Shown: piece by piece, positions 39,622 through 49,408 of the stretch
Numbering within the stretch: the stretch's first letter is position 1
Layout: each line of letters starts with the position of its first letter
Assembly (NCBI RefSeq): GCF_001499995.1
Contig: NZ_LQIU01000056.1
Coordinates: forward strand, 124,001 to 188,000
Direction of reading: 5' to 3'
Source: Mycobacterium sp. IS-1496
Lineage (GTDB): Bacteria; Actinomycetota; Actinomycetes; Mycobacteriales; Mycobacteriaceae
DNA: 64,000 nucleotides
Program-made: the position numbers and the translations under genes
The notes under the pieces: generated by a model
The model's database searches: none
What the model was told of the DNA's origin: nothing
Seen by the model: the letters and a program-made list of their open reading frames with translations, nothing else

Positions 39622-40962
39622 TCAGAGGTCGCGGAGGAGGAGGGCCACGACGTCGAGCCCCTCGACGAGCAGTTCGTCGCTGATGGCCAGCGGCGGGAGG
39701 AAGCGCAGCACGTTTCCGTAGGTGCCGCACGTCAGCACGATCACTCCGGCGGCGTGCGCACCGGCCGCCAGCGCCTTGGCCAGCGCGGCGTCCGGTGCGG
39801 TGGTGCCGGGCTCGACCAGTTCGACCGCGATCATGGCGCCGCGTCCGCGGACGTCGCCGATGCGGTCGTCCTCGGCCTGCAGCCGGCCCAACCGGTCCTT
39901 CATCAGCACCTCGATCGCCGCCGCGCGGTCGACGAGGTTCTCCGATTCGATGGTCTCGATGGTGGCCAGCGCCGCCGCGCACGCGACCGGGTTGCCGCCG
40001 TAGGTGCCGCCGAGGCCCGAGACGTGCGGGGAGTCCATGATCTCGGCTCGGCCCGTCACCGCCGACAACGGCATGCCGTCGGCGATGCCCTTGGCCGTGA
40101 CGATCAGGTCGGGCTCGATGCCTTCGTGCTCGCAGGCGAACATGCGGCCGGTGCGGGCGAATCCTGTCTGCACCTCGTCGGCGATGAACACCACGTCATT
40201 GCGCCGGCACCAGTCGAGCAGCGTCGGCAGGAACCCCTCGGCGGGGACGATGAAGCCGCCCTCGCCCTGGATCGGTTCGATGATCACCGCGGCCAGGTTG
40301 CCTGCGCCGACCTGCTTGTCGATCACGTCGATCGCCCGGCGGGCGGCCAGTTCGCCGTCGGTGGCCAACTCCTTGCCGAATTCGGCGTCGCGGAACGGAT
40401 ACGACAGCGGAGCGCGGTAGATCTCGGGGGCGAACGGTCCGAACCCGTGCTTGTAGGGCATCACCTTAGCGGTCAGCGCCATCGTCAGGTTGGTGCGGCC
40501 GTGATAGGCGTGGTCGAAGGACACCACGGCCGACTTGTGCGTGTACGACCGCGCGATCTTGACCGCGTTCTCGACGGCCTCCGACCCGGAGTTGAACAGC
40601 GCCGAGCGTTTCTCGCCGTCACCGGGGGTGAGCCGGTTGAGCGCCTCGGCGACGGCGACGTAACCCTCGTACGGCGTGACCATGAAACAGGTGTGGGTGA
40701 AGTGTCCGGCCTGCGCGGCGACCGCCTCGACGACCCGGGGCGCCGCGTTGCCGACCGTGGTGACCGCGATGCCCGAGCCCAGATCGATCAGCCGGTTGCC
40801 GTCGACGTCCTCGACGATCCCGCCCTGCGCACGCGCCGCGTACACCGGCATCGTGGTGCCGACACCGCGCGAGACGGCGGCGGCCTTGCGGTCGATGAGC
40901 TGCTGCGACTTCGGGCCGGGGATGGCCGTGGCGAGGTGGCGGCTCTGCTCGAGGGTGCTCAC
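39622..40962 (-). CDS. gabT: 4-aminobutyrate aminotransferase
   Basis: 446 aa PLP enzyme, class III aminotransferase. It converts GABA and 2-oxoglutarate to succinate semialdehyde and glutamate. The PLP lysine is in VTAKGIADGMPLSA, the PLP-ring Asp in VFIADEVQTGFARTG, and NSGSEAVENAVKIAR binds the cofactor phosphate. It matches Rv2589, which is also divergent from yajC. It is transcribed first, with the aldehyde dehydrogenase downstream. No regulator gene adjoins it here. Confidence 0.95.
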   Translation of the reverse strand: MSTLEQSRHLATAIPGPKSQQLIDRKAAAVSRGVGTTMPVYAARAQGGIVEDVDGNRLIDLGSGIAVTTVGNAAPRVVEAVAAQAGHFTHTCFMVTPYEGYVAVAEALNRLTPGDGEKRSALFNSGSEAVENAVKIARSYTHKSAVVSFDHAYHGRTNLTMALTAKVMPYKHGFGPFAPEIYRAPLSYPFRDAEFGKELATDGELAARRAIDVIDKQVGAGNLAAVIIEPIQGEGGFIVPAEGFLPTLLDWCRRNDVVFIADEVQTGFARTGRMFACEHEGIEPDLIVTAKGIADGMPLSAVTGRAEIMDSPHVSGLGGTYGGNPVACAAALATIETIESENLVDRAAAIEVLMKDRLGRLQAEDDRIGDVRGRGAMIAVELVEPGTTAPDAALAKALAAGAHAAGVIVLTCGTYGNVLRFLPPLAISDELLVEGLDVVALLLRDL

Positions 40963-41263
40963 GTCAAGACTCCTGCGTCACATCGGGCGGCGATCCGGGC
41001 ACGCCCGAGCCTAGTCGGCGACGCGGTGGTGTGCGGCGGGAAACGACCGTCACGGAAGGGCCGGACTATGGATTACGCAGCAAGCGCGCGCCATTTGTGC
41101 GATTTCCGTGGAATCGGGCCCGTGGAAGTGGTCGCACGCGACCGGGCATCCGGGTTCCGGGCCGGACAATGGCACACTGGTCAACTACGAGGCGCCTGTT
41201 TTCCGGGGGGGGATCAAGGGCGCCGTGACCGCGAATACCTCGAAACGAAAGACGCCTGCTGCC
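40963..41263. other. Divergent gabT/yajC intergenic region
   Basis: About 300 bases, less GC-rich at 41060-41200. Promoters of both genes must lie here, but I could not fix convincing hexamer pairs. It contains a run of eight G (41205-41212). A GTG at 41225 with AAGGG upstream is an alternative yajC start. Confidence 0.4.
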
Positions 41264-41617
41264 ATGGATCTGGTCGTATTCCTACCCCTGCTCATCATCA
41301 TGGGCGCGTTCATGTTCTTCGCCTCACGCCGCCAGAAGAAGGCCATGCAGGCGACCATCGACCTGCACAATTCACTCCAGGTCGGCGACCGTATCCACAC
41401 CACCTCCGGTCTGCAGGGCACCATCACCGGCATCACCGACGACGACGTCCACCTGGAGATCGCGCCCGGCGTCGTCACCACCTGGATGAAGCTCGCGGTC
41501 CGGGACCGCATCGACCCCGCCGACGAACTCGACACCGACGATTCGGCGGCCACCGAGGTGTTCGACAGCCCCGTCGCCGACGCGGCGTCCGATCCCGACC
41601 GGTCCAAGCGCGACTGA
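41264..41617 (+). CDS. yajC: Preprotein translocase accessory subunit YajC
   Basis: 117 aa from ATG 41264. This start puts the single membrane helix (LVVFLPLLIIMGAFMFFASR) at the N-terminus, as in Rv2588c; GTG 41225 would add 13 residues. The RRQKKAMQATIDLHNSLQVG block and VTTWMKLAVRDRI are typical. YajC joins SecD and SecF, whose genes follow, to support Sec-dependent export. The tail is acidic. Confidence 0.93.
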   Translation: MDLVVFLPLLIIMGAFMFFASRRQKKAMQATIDLHNSLQVGDRIHTTSGLQGTITGITDDDVHLEIAPGVVTTWMKLAVRDRIDPADELDTDDSAATEVFDSPVADAASDPDRSKRD

Positions 41618-41657
41618 TCACGGGGAGACTGACAGCCAAGCCCTCAGCGGCCGCACG

Positions 41658-41663
41658 TACCCT
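41658..41663 (+). promoter_or_regulatory. Possible -10 of secD
   Basis: TACCCT (TANNNT), 42 bases before the GTG start of secD. AGGGGA serves as ribosome-binding region. Confidence 0.4.
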
Positions 41664-41705
41664 TTGCGGTGCTGACGAACTGAACTCCGAGGGGACCCAA
41701 GCAAC

Positions 41706-43529
41706 GTGGCATCGTCTTCGGCGCCGGTACATCCTGCCCGCTACCTGTCGCTCTTCCTGGTACTTCTGGTCGGTGCCTTCCTCCTGGTCTTCCTGACCGG
41801 TGACAAGAAGGCGGACCCGAAGCTGGGAATCGACCTGCAGGGCGGTACCCGCGTCACCCTGACCGCCCGGACTCCCGACGGCTCCCCGCCGACCCGGGAA
41901 TCGCTGGCCCAGGCACAGCAGATCATCAGCGCGCGCGTCGACGGGCTGGGGGTGTCGGGCTCGGAGGTCGTCGTCGACGGCGACAACCTGGTCATCACCG
42001 TTCCCGGCAACGACGGCAACGAGGCCCGCAACCTGGGTCAGACGGCACGGCTCTACATCCGGCCGGTCGTGCACGCGATGCAGGCGCAGCCGGCCGCGGC
42101 CCGGGGCGGCCAGCAGGGCGGCGAGCAACCCGCCCAGCCCGGCCAGCCGCAACCGGCGCCGCCGGCGGCGCCCGGTCTCCCGGGCCTGCCCGGCCTCGCC
42201 CCGCAGCCCGGCCAGGCGCCGCCTCCGGCTCCGGCGCCGGCAGGCGAAGCCCCGCCCGCCAACACGCCACCGGCGCCGCAGCCCCGGCCCTACCCGCAGC
42301 AGCCGGCCCCGTCGCCCACCGAACCCACCCCGGCGCCGGCCCCGGCGCCGCCCGCACCGGGGGGGCCGGCCGCACCCGCGCCGTCCCAGGCGCCGGGTGT
42401 CCCCGACGAGCGCGCCGACCTCGCCCAGCGCATCGCCGACGAGAAGCAGTTGCGGCAGAGCACCGACCCGTCCATCCAGTTGCTCGCGCTGCAGTTCCAG
42501 GCGACCCGGTGCGGTGAGGACGACGTGCTCGCCGGCAACGACGACCCCAACCTGCCGCTGATCACCTGCTCGACCGACGGGCAGACGGTCTACCTGCTGA
42601 ACAAATCCATCATCAACGGTGAGCAGATCGCCAACGCGTCATCGGGGCTGGACAACCAGCGCGGCGAATACGTCGTCGACCTGGAGTTCAAGGACGACGC
42701 GGCCAAGGTCTGGGCGGATTTCACCGCCGCCAACGTCGGCACCCAGACCGCGTTCACGCTGGACTCCCGCGTGGTCAGCGCGCCCGAGATCCAGGAAGCC
42801 ATCCCCGGCGGCCGGACGCAGATCAACGGCCGGTTCACCGACGCGTCGGCCCGCGAACTCGCCAACGTCCTCAAATACGGTTCGCTACCGCTGTCGTTCG
42901 AGTCGTCGGAGGCCGAGACGGTGTCCGCGACGCTGGGCCTCGCCTCGCTCAAGGCCGGGCTGATCGCCGGTGCGGTCGGCCTGGCGTTGGTGCTGGTGTA
43001 CTCCCTGCTCTACTACCGCCTGCTCGGCGTGCTCATCGCGCTGTCGCTGGTGGCCTCCGGTGCCATGGTGTTCGCGATCCTGGTGCTGCTCGGGCGCTAC
43101 ATCAACTACACCCTCGATCTGGCCGGTATCGCCGGTCTGATCATCGGTATCGGCACCACCGCGGACTCGTTCGTCGTGTTCTTCGAACGCATCAAGGACG
43201 AGATCCGCGAGGGACGGTCGTTCCGGTCGGCGGTGCCACGCGGTTGGGCCCGAGCGCGCAAGACGATCGTGTCCGGCAACGCGGTGACGTTCCTCGCCGC
43301 GGCGGTGCTCTACTTCCTGGCCGTCGGCCAGGTCAAGGGCTTCGCGTTCACGCTCGGGCTCACCACGATCCTCGACGTCGTCGTGGTGTTCCTGGTGACC
43401 TGGCCGATCGTCTACCTGGCGTCGAAGACGACCTGGGCGGCGAAACCGAAGTTCAACGGCCTCGGCGCGGTCCAGCAGATCGCGCGCGAACGACGGGCGG
43501 CCGCGCACGCGACCGCGGGACGGGGATAG
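41706..43529 (+). CDS. secD: Protein translocase subunit SecD
   Basis: 607 aa. Six membrane segments, with a large extracytoplasmic domain after the first. LGIDLQGGTRVTL near residue 40 is the D1 signature, FTDASARELANVLKYGSLP is the D4 region, and TTADSFVVFFERIKDEIREG is the transporter block. SecDF uses the proton gradient to pull exported proteins outward. Residues about 125-235 are a Pro/Ala/Gln-rich insertion inside the periplasmic domain, as in other mycobacterial SecD. It is followed by secF after 3 bases. Confidence 0.96.
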   Translation: MASSSAPVHPARYLSLFLVLLVGAFLLVFLTGDKKADPKLGIDLQGGTRVTLTARTPDGSPPTRESLAQAQQIISARVDGLGVSGSEVVVDGDNLVITVPGNDGNEARNLGQTARLYIRPVVHAMQAQPAAARGGQQGGEQPAQPGQPQPAPPAAPGLPGLPGLAPQPGQAPPPAPAPAGEAPPANTPPAPQPRPYPQQPAPSPTEPTPAPAPAPPAPGGPAAPAPSQAPGVPDERADLAQRIADEKQLRQSTDPSIQLLALQFQATRCGEDDVLAGNDDPNLPLITCSTDGQTVYLLNKSIINGEQIANASSGLDNQRGEYVVDLEFKDDAAKVWADFTAANVGTQTAFTLDSRVVSAPEIQEAIPGGRTQINGRFTDASARELANVLKYGSLPLSFESSEAETVSATLGLASLKAGLIAGAVGLALVLVYSLLYYRLLGVLIALSLVASGAMVFAILVLLGRYINYTLDLAGIAGLIIGIGTTADSFVVFFERIKDEIREGRSFRSAVPRGWARARKTIVSGNAVTFLAAAVLYFLAVGQVKGFAFTLGLTTILDVVVVFLVTWPIVYLASKTTWAAKPKFNGLGAVQQIARERRAAAHATAGRG

Positions 43530-43532
43530 GCA

Positions 43533-44807
43533 ATGGCGGCTAGGCAGAAGACCGCTGCAGACCACACCGCAGGCACCGCGAAGACGCCGGGGGCCGAGAC
43601 GGCACCCAACCACGGGTTCTTCGTCCGTCTCTACACGGGCACCGGCGCCTTCGAGGTCGTCGGGCGCCGCAAGCTCTGGTACGCCGTCAGCGGCCTGATC
43701 GTCCTCGTCGCGGTGGCCAGCATCCTGATCCGCGGGTTCACGTTCGGCATCGACTTCGAAGGCGGCACCAAGGTCTCGATGCCGGTGGCGGGAGCCAACG
43801 GCAACGCCGAGGTCACCCAGGTCGAGACGGTCTTCAGCGACACTCTCGGCAAGGCGCCGGAGTCGGTGGTCACCGTCGGCAGCGGGAACTCGGCGACCGT
43901 GCAGATCCGGTCGGAGACGCTGACCAACGAGGAGGCCTCCGAACTGCGCACCGCGCTGTTCGACCGCTTCCAGCCCTTGGGCGAGAACGGCCGGCCGAGC
44001 GAACAGGCCATCAGCGACTCCGCGGTGTCCGAGACATGGGGTGGCCAGATCACCGACAAGGCGCTGATCGCGCTCGGGGTGTTCCTGGTGCTGGCGTCGC
44101 TCTACATCGGGATCCGCTACGAACGGTGGATGGCGATCGCGGCGATGGCGACGCTGTTCTTCGACCTGATCGTCACCGCGGGTGTGTACTCCCTGGTGGG
44201 ATTCGAGGTGAGTCCCGCCACCGTGATCGGGCTGCTCACCATCCTGGGCTTCTCGCTCTACGACACGGTGATCGTGTTCGACAAGGTCGAGGAGAACACG
44301 CACGGCTTCGAACACACGACCCGGCGCACGTTCGCCGAACAGGCCAACCTCGCGGTCAACCAGACGTTCATGCGCTCGATCAACACCAGCCTGATCTCGG
44401 TGCTGCCGATCATCGCGCTGATGGTGATCGCGGTGTGGCTGCTGGGCGTCGGCACGCTGATGGACCTGGCGCTCGTCCAGCTGGTCGGCGTGATCGTCGG
44501 CACCTACTCGTCGATCTTCTTCGCCACCCCGCTGCTGGTGTCACTGCGTGAGCGCACGCAGCTGGTGCGCGACCACACCCGCCGGGTGCTCAACCGGCGC
44601 AAGCCCGGCGCCCCGAGGGGTGCGGCGCTCACCGCGCCGGTCGAGGACGACACCGAGGCCGGCGAACCGGAGAAGGTCCCGGCCGCGTCGACGGTCAAGG
44701 CGGCCGCCACCCCGCCGGCCGACAAGCCCGCGCCCGGTGCGAAACCGGCACGGCCGACGAGCAGGCCCAGTCGCCCCACGGGTAAGCGCACCCCGCGGGG
44801 CCGGTAG
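43533..44807 (+). CDS. secF: Protein translocase subunit SecF
   Basis: 424 aa with six membrane segments. FTFGIDFEGGTKVSMPV near residue 70 is the SecF N-terminal signature, and GFSLYDTVIVFDKVEENTHG is the conserved cytoplasmic-loop block. The 90-residue C-terminal tail, rich in Ala, Pro and Lys/Arg, is characteristic of actinobacteria. It pairs with SecD encoded just upstream. Confidence 0.96.
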   Translation: MAARQKTAADHTAGTAKTPGAETAPNHGFFVRLYTGTGAFEVVGRRKLWYAVSGLIVLVAVASILIRGFTFGIDFEGGTKVSMPVAGANGNAEVTQVETVFSDTLGKAPESVVTVGSGNSATVQIRSETLTNEEASELRTALFDRFQPLGENGRPSEQAISDSAVSETWGGQITDKALIALGVFLVLASLYIGIRYERWMAIAAMATLFFDLIVTAGVYSLVGFEVSPATVIGLLTILGFSLYDTVIVFDKVEENTHGFEHTTRRTFAEQANLAVNQTFMRSINTSLISVLPIIALMVIAVWLLGVGTLMDLALVQLVGVIVGTYSSIFFATPLLVSLRERTQLVRDHTRRVLNRRKPGAPRGAALTAPVEDDTEAGEPEKVPAASTVKAAATPPADKPAPGAKPARPTSRPSRPTGKRTPRGR

Positions 44808-44812
44808 GCCCG

Positions 44813-46465
44813 ATGCACGCTCGGATCCGGCGGGCCGCCGTGGCGGCGACGGTGGCGACGCTGACGGCCACCGCGCTGTCGTCCTGCGGCGGCTCCGCCG
44901 CGGACTCGGTGGACTACGCCGTCGACGGCGCGCTCGTCAGCTACAACACCAACACCGTGGCGGGAGCCGCGTCGGGCGGCCCGCAGGCGTTCGCGCGTGT
45001 GCTGACCGGCTTCAACTACCACGGTCCCGAGGGCCAGATCGTCGGCGACCACGACTTCGGCACCATCGCGGTGGTCGGCCGTGCGCCGCTCGTGCTCGAC
45101 TACCAGATCAGCGACAAGGCCGTCTACTCCGACGGCAAACCGGTGACCTGTGACGACCTGGTGCTGGCGTGGGCAAGTCAGTCGGGGCGCTTCCCGCAGT
45201 TCGACGCCGCGAACCGGGGCGGTTACAGCGACGTCGTGTCGGTGGACTGCGCCCCCGGCCAGAAACGGGCGCGGGTGTCGTTCGCGCCGGACCGCGGATT
45301 CGTCGACTTCGGGCAGTTGTTCAGCGCGACCGCGTTGATGCCGTCACACGTCCTCGCCGACGAACTCGGCGTCGACGTCACCACCGCGCTGAAGAATTCC
45401 GACCTGCCGGTCGTCGAGCGCATCGCCGACGCCTGGAACACCACCTGGGACCTCAAACCCGGCCTGAACGGGGAGGACCTGAAGAAGTTCCCGTCGTCGG
45501 GGCCGTACAAGCTGGAGTCGGTGACCGACGAGGGCGCCGTCACCCTGGTGGCCAACGACAAGTGGTGGGGCACCGCACCGGTGACCAACCGGATCACGGT
45601 GTGGCCGCGCGGCGCCGACATCCAGGAGCGTGTCAACGAAGGCGCCTACGACGTCGTGGACATCGCCGCAGGCTCCTCCGGCACCCTGAACATGCCCGAG
45701 GACTACGTCCGCGCCGACAGCCCGTCCGCGGGGATTGAACAGCTGATTTTCGCCCCGCGCGGACCGCTGGCCGCCCCGCCCGCCCGTCGTGCGCTGGCGT
45801 TCTGCACACCGCGCGACGTCATCGCCCGCAACGCCGAGGCGCCGATCGCCAACTCCCGGCTCAACCCGGCCGACGAGGACGCCTTCGCCGCGGCGGAGGC
45901 CACCGGCGAGGTGGGCCGGTTCACCGTCTCCGATGCCAAGGCCGCCCGCGACTCCTTGGGGAACCGTCCGCTGACTGTGCGGATCGGTTATCAGAGCCCC
46001 AATGCCAGGCTGGCCGCGACCGTCGGGGCCATCGCCAAGTCCTGCGAACCGGCGGGGATCAGGGTGGTCGACGCCGCGGGTCCGTCGGTCGGGCCTCTGA
46101 CGTTGCGCGCCAACGAGATCGACGTCCTGCTCGCCAGCACCGGCGGCGCTCCGGGCAGTGGTTCGACCGGGGCGTCGGCGTTGGACGCCTACGCGCTGCA
46201 CACCGGTAACGGCAACAACCTGAGCGGATACTCGAACCCGCGCATCGACGGCATCATCGGCTCGCTGGCGGTCAGCTCCGACCCCAAGGAGCTCGCCCGG
46301 CTGCTCGGCGAGGGCGCGCCGATGTTGTGGGCCGACATGCCGACCCTGCCGCTGTACCGTCAGCAGCGCACACTGCTCACCTCGTCCAAGATGTACGCGG
46401 TGACCGGAAACCCCACCCGCTGGGGCGCCGGCTGGAACATGGACCGCTGGAGGCTGTCACGGTGA
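44813..46465 (+). CDS. Extracellular solute-binding lipoprotein (SBP family 5, Rv2585c type)
   Basis: 550 aa. The signal peptide ends with lipobox LSSC near residue 25, so it is a lipid-anchored exported protein. The body is a family 5 (peptide/nickel) binding protein: SYNTNTVAGAA near the start, YSDGKPVTCDDLVLAWAS, SSGPYKLESV and ALDAYALHTGNGNNLSGYSN. No ABC permease or ATPase gene lies nearby, so it is an orphan binding protein. It is coupled to apt by a GTGA overlap. Confidence 0.88.
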   Translation: MHARIRRAAVAATVATLTATALSSCGGSAADSVDYAVDGALVSYNTNTVAGAASGGPQAFARVLTGFNYHGPEGQIVGDHDFGTIAVVGRAPLVLDYQISDKAVYSDGKPVTCDDLVLAWASQSGRFPQFDAANRGGYSDVVSVDCAPGQKRARVSFAPDRGFVDFGQLFSATALMPSHVLADELGVDVTTALKNSDLPVVERIADAWNTTWDLKPGLNGEDLKKFPSSGPYKLESVTDEGAVTLVANDKWWGTAPVTNRITVWPRGADIQERVNEGAYDVVDIAAGSSGTLNMPEDYVRADSPSAGIEQLIFAPRGPLAAPPARRALAFCTPRDVIARNAEAPIANSRLNPADEDAFAAAEATGEVGRFTVSDAKAARDSLGNRPLTVRIGYQSPNARLAATVGAIAKSCEPAGIRVVDAAGPSVGPLTLRANEIDVLLASTGGAPGSGSTGASALDAYALHTGNGNNLSGYSNPRIDGIIGSLAVSSDPKELARLLGEGAPMLWADMPTLPLYRQQRTLLTSSKMYAVTGNPTRWGAGWNMDRWRLSR

Positions 46466-46986
46466 CCGACATCGCGCAGGTGATCGCGTCATTGATGCGC
46501 GAGGTACCCGACTTCCCCGAGCCCGGTGTCCAGTTCAAGGACCTGACCCCGCTGCTCGCCGACGCCAGGGGTCTGGTCGCGGTCACCGACGCGCTGGCTG
46601 CCACCGCGGAGGGCGCCGATCTGGTGGCCGGTATCGACGCCCGCGGATTCCTGCTGGGCGCCGCGGTGGCGCTGAGGCTGGGCACCGGGGTCCTCGCTGT
46701 GCGCAAAGGGGGCAAGCTGCCGCCTCCGGTGCACTCGCAGACCTACGACCTCGAATACGGGTCGGCCACGCTGGAGATCCCCGCCGATGGACTGGACATC
46801 GCCGGGCGCACGGTGGTGATCATCGACGACGTGCTGGCCACCGGCGGGACCGTCGCGGCCACCCATCGACTGCTCACCAGCGGCGGCGCCACGGTGCGCA
46901 ACGCCGCGGTGGTGCTGGAGCTGACCGCCCTGGGCGGGCGTGAGGTGGTGCAACCGCTGTCCGTCAGCAGCCTCTACACGGTGTGA
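46462..46986 (+). CDS. apt: Adenine phosphoribosyltransferase
   Basis: 174 aa. It converts adenine and PRPP to AMP. The PRPP-binding motif VVIIDDVLATGGTVAA is near residue 115, with DFPEPGVQFKDLTPLL at the start and GIDARGFLLGAA in the middle, all typical. GTG 46462 overlaps the lipoprotein stop. It lies before rel, as Rv2584c does. Confidence 0.95.
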   Translation: MTDIAQVIASLMREVPDFPEPGVQFKDLTPLLADARGLVAVTDALAATAEGADLVAGIDARGFLLGAAVALRLGTGVLAVRKGGKLPPPVHSQTYDLEYGSATLEIPADGLDIAGRTVVIIDDVLATGGTVAATHRLLTSGGATVRNAAVVLELTALGGREVVQPLSVSSLYTV

Positions 46987-46990
46987 GGGA

Positions 46991-46996
46991 TATCCT
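46991..46996 (+). promoter_or_regulatory. -10 element of rel
   Basis: TATCCT (TANNNT), 44 bases before ATG 47041; GGGAGGTGG is the ribosome-binding site. Confidence 0.45.
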
Positions 46997-47040
46997 CGAG
47001 GTCTGCGCGGCTGGAGCAGAAGTGGACGGGAGGTGGACTG

Positions 47041-49404
47041 ATGGCTGACGACACGACCACGACCGCACCGGTCACCGCGCCGTTGCCGATCGCCGACATC
47101 CCCGAGTCCCCCGAACCGTCCAAGGCCGACGCGCCCAAGACGTCGTCGAGTGCCTCGCGGCGGGTACGTGCCCGTCTGGCCCGCCGGATGACCGCGCAGC
47201 GCAGTGCGGTCAACCCGGTGCTCGAACCGCTGGTGGCGGTGCACAAAGAGTTCTACCCCAAGGCCGACCTGACGCTGTTGCAGCGTGCCTACGAGGTCGC
47301 CGAACAGCGGCACGCCGACCAGATGCGCCGCTCCGGCGACCCGTACATCACCCATCCGCTGGCGGTGGCCAACATCCTCGCCGAGTTGGGGATGGACACC
47401 ACCACGCTGATCGCCGCGCTGCTGCACGACACCGTCGAGGACACCGGGTACACCCTCGACGCGCTGACCGCCGAATTCGGGGCCGAGGTCGGCCATCTGG
47501 TCGACGGCGTCACCAAACTCGACAAGGTGGCGCTGGGGACCGCCGCCGAGGGCGAGACGATCCGCAAGATGATCATCGCGATGGCGCGTGATCCGCGCGT
47601 GCTGGTGATCAAGGTCGCCGACCGGTTGCACAACATGCGCACGATGCGGTTCCTGCCGCCGGAGAAGCAGGCCCGTAAGGCGCGGGAGACACTCGAAGTG
47701 ATTGCGCCCCTTGCCCATCGGCTGGGGATGGCCACCGTCAAGTGGGAGCTCGAGGATCTGTCGTTCGCGATCCTGCACCCGAAGAAGTACGACGAGATCG
47801 TGCGCCTGGTCGCCGACCGCGCGCCGTCGCGCGACACGTATCTGGCCAAGGTCCGCGCGGAGATCGTCAACACCCTGACGAAGTCGAAGATCAACGCCAC
47901 CGTCGAGGGACGGCCCAAGCACTACTGGTCGATCTACCAGAAGATGATCGTCAAGGGCCGCGACTTCGACGACATCCACGACCTGGTGGGCGTGCGCATC
48001 CTGTGCGACGAGATCCGCGACTGCTACGCCGCGGTCGGCGTTGTGCACTCCCTGTGGCAGCCGATGGCGGGTCGGTTCAAGGACTACATCGCCCAGCCCC
48101 GCTACGGCGTCTACCAGTCGCTGCACACCACGGTCGTCGGGCCGGAGGGCAAACCGCTCGAGGTGCAGATCCGCACCCGCGACATGCACCGCACCGCCGA
48201 ATACGGCATCGCCGCGCACTGGCGCTACAAGGAAGCCAAGGGCCGCAACGGTTTACCGGCCGGCCACACCGCGGCCGAGGTCGACGACATGGCCTGGATG
48301 CGTCAACTCCTCGACTGGCAGCGGGAGGCCGCCGACCCCGGTGAGTTCCTGGAGTCGCTGCGCTACGACCTCGCTGTGCAGGAGATCTTCGTCTTCACCC
48401 CGAAGGGCGATGTGATCACGCTGCCCGCCGGGTCCACACCGGTCGACTTCGCCTACGCGGTGCACACCGAGGTCGGGCACCGCTGCATCGGCGCGCGGGT
48501 CAACGGCCGGTTGGTCGCGCTGGAGCGCAAACTCGAAAACGGTGAGGTCGTCGAGATCTTCACCTCCAAGGCGCAGGGGGCGGGCCCGTCGCGGGACTGG
48601 CAGACCTTCGTGGTGTCCCCGCGCGCCAAGGCCAAGATCCGTCAGTGGTTCGCCAAGGAGCGCCGCGAGGAGGCCCTCGAAGCCGGTAAGGACGCGATCG
48701 GCCGTGAGGTGCGGCGCGGCGGTCTTCCGTTGCAGCGCTTGATGAATGCCGAGTCGATGGCCGCGCTCGCACGGGAACTGCGGTACGCCGACGTCTCCGC
48801 CCTCTACACCGCGGTCGGTGAGGGGCACGTCTCGGCGCGCCACGTCGTGCAGCGGTTGCTCGCGCAGTTCGGTGGCGACGAGGCCGCCGAGGACGAACTC
48901 GCCGAACGGTCCACCCCGGCGACCATGCCGGTCCGTCAGCGCAGCACCGACGACACGGGTGTGTCGGTGCCGGGCGCGCCGGGCGTTCTCACGAAGCTGG
49001 CCAAGTGCTGCACCCCGGTGCCGGGAGACCAGATCATGGGGTTCGTCACCCGCGGTGGCGGGGTGAGCGTGCACCGGACCGACTGCACCAACGCGTCCTC
49101 GCTGCAGGAGCAGGCCGAACGCATCATCGACGTCGAGTGGGCGCCGTCGCCGTCGTCGGTGTTCCTGGTGGCCATCCAGGTCGAGGCGCTCGACCGGCAC
49201 CGGCTGCTCTCCGACGTCACCCGGGTGCTCGCCGACGAGAAGGTCAACATCCTCTCGGCGTCGGTGACCACCTCGAACGACCGGGTGGCGATCAGCCGCT
49301 TCACCTTCGAGATGGGCGACCCCAAACACCTCGGCTACCTGCTGCGGGTGGTGCGCAACGTCGAAGGCGTGTACGACGTCTACCGGGTGACCAGCGCGGC
49401 CTGA
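47041..49404 (+). CDS. rel: Bifunctional (p)ppGpp synthetase/hydrolase Rel
   Basis: 787 aa, matching Rv2583c (790 aa). It makes and degrades (p)ppGpp in the stringent response. Order of domains: HD hydrolase (HDTVEDTG near residue 126; HNMRTM), synthetase (region GRPKHYWSIYQKM near 285, and EVQIRTRDMHRTAEYGIAAH near 375), TGS (VFTPKGDVITLPAGSTPVDF near 450), a helical zinc-finger-like region with AKCCTPVPGD near 650, and a C-terminal ACT domain. Both catalytic halves look intact. Confidence 0.97.
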   Translation: MADDTTTTAPVTAPLPIADIPESPEPSKADAPKTSSSASRRVRARLARRMTAQRSAVNPVLEPLVAVHKEFYPKADLTLLQRAYEVAEQRHADQMRRSGDPYITHPLAVANILAELGMDTTTLIAALLHDTVEDTGYTLDALTAEFGAEVGHLVDGVTKLDKVALGTAAEGETIRKMIIAMARDPRVLVIKVADRLHNMRTMRFLPPEKQARKARETLEVIAPLAHRLGMATVKWELEDLSFAILHPKKYDEIVRLVADRAPSRDTYLAKVRAEIVNTLTKSKINATVEGRPKHYWSIYQKMIVKGRDFDDIHDLVGVRILCDEIRDCYAAVGVVHSLWQPMAGRFKDYIAQPRYGVYQSLHTTVVGPEGKPLEVQIRTRDMHRTAEYGIAAHWRYKEAKGRNGLPAGHTAAEVDDMAWMRQLLDWQREAADPGEFLESLRYDLAVQEIFVFTPKGDVITLPAGSTPVDFAYAVHTEVGHRCIGARVNGRLVALERKLENGEVVEIFTSKAQGAGPSRDWQTFVVSPRAKAKIRQWFAKERREEALEAGKDAIGREVRRGGLPLQRLMNAESMAALARELRYADVSALYTAVGEGHVSARHVVQRLLAQFGGDEAAEDELAERSTPATMPVRQRSTDDTGVSVPGAPGVLTKLAKCCTPVPGDQIMGFVTRGGGVSVHRTDCTNASSLQEQAERIIDVEWAPSPSSVFLVAIQVEALDRHRLLSDVTRVLADEKVNILSASVTTSNDRVAISRFTFEMGDPKHLGYLLRVVRNVEGVYDVYRVTSAA

Positions 49405-49408
49405 CCGG

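Noticed and set aside
41205..41212. Run of eight G before yajC as a phase-variable tract
   Set aside because: It lies upstream of the likely start and eight bases is short; no contingency-gene context.
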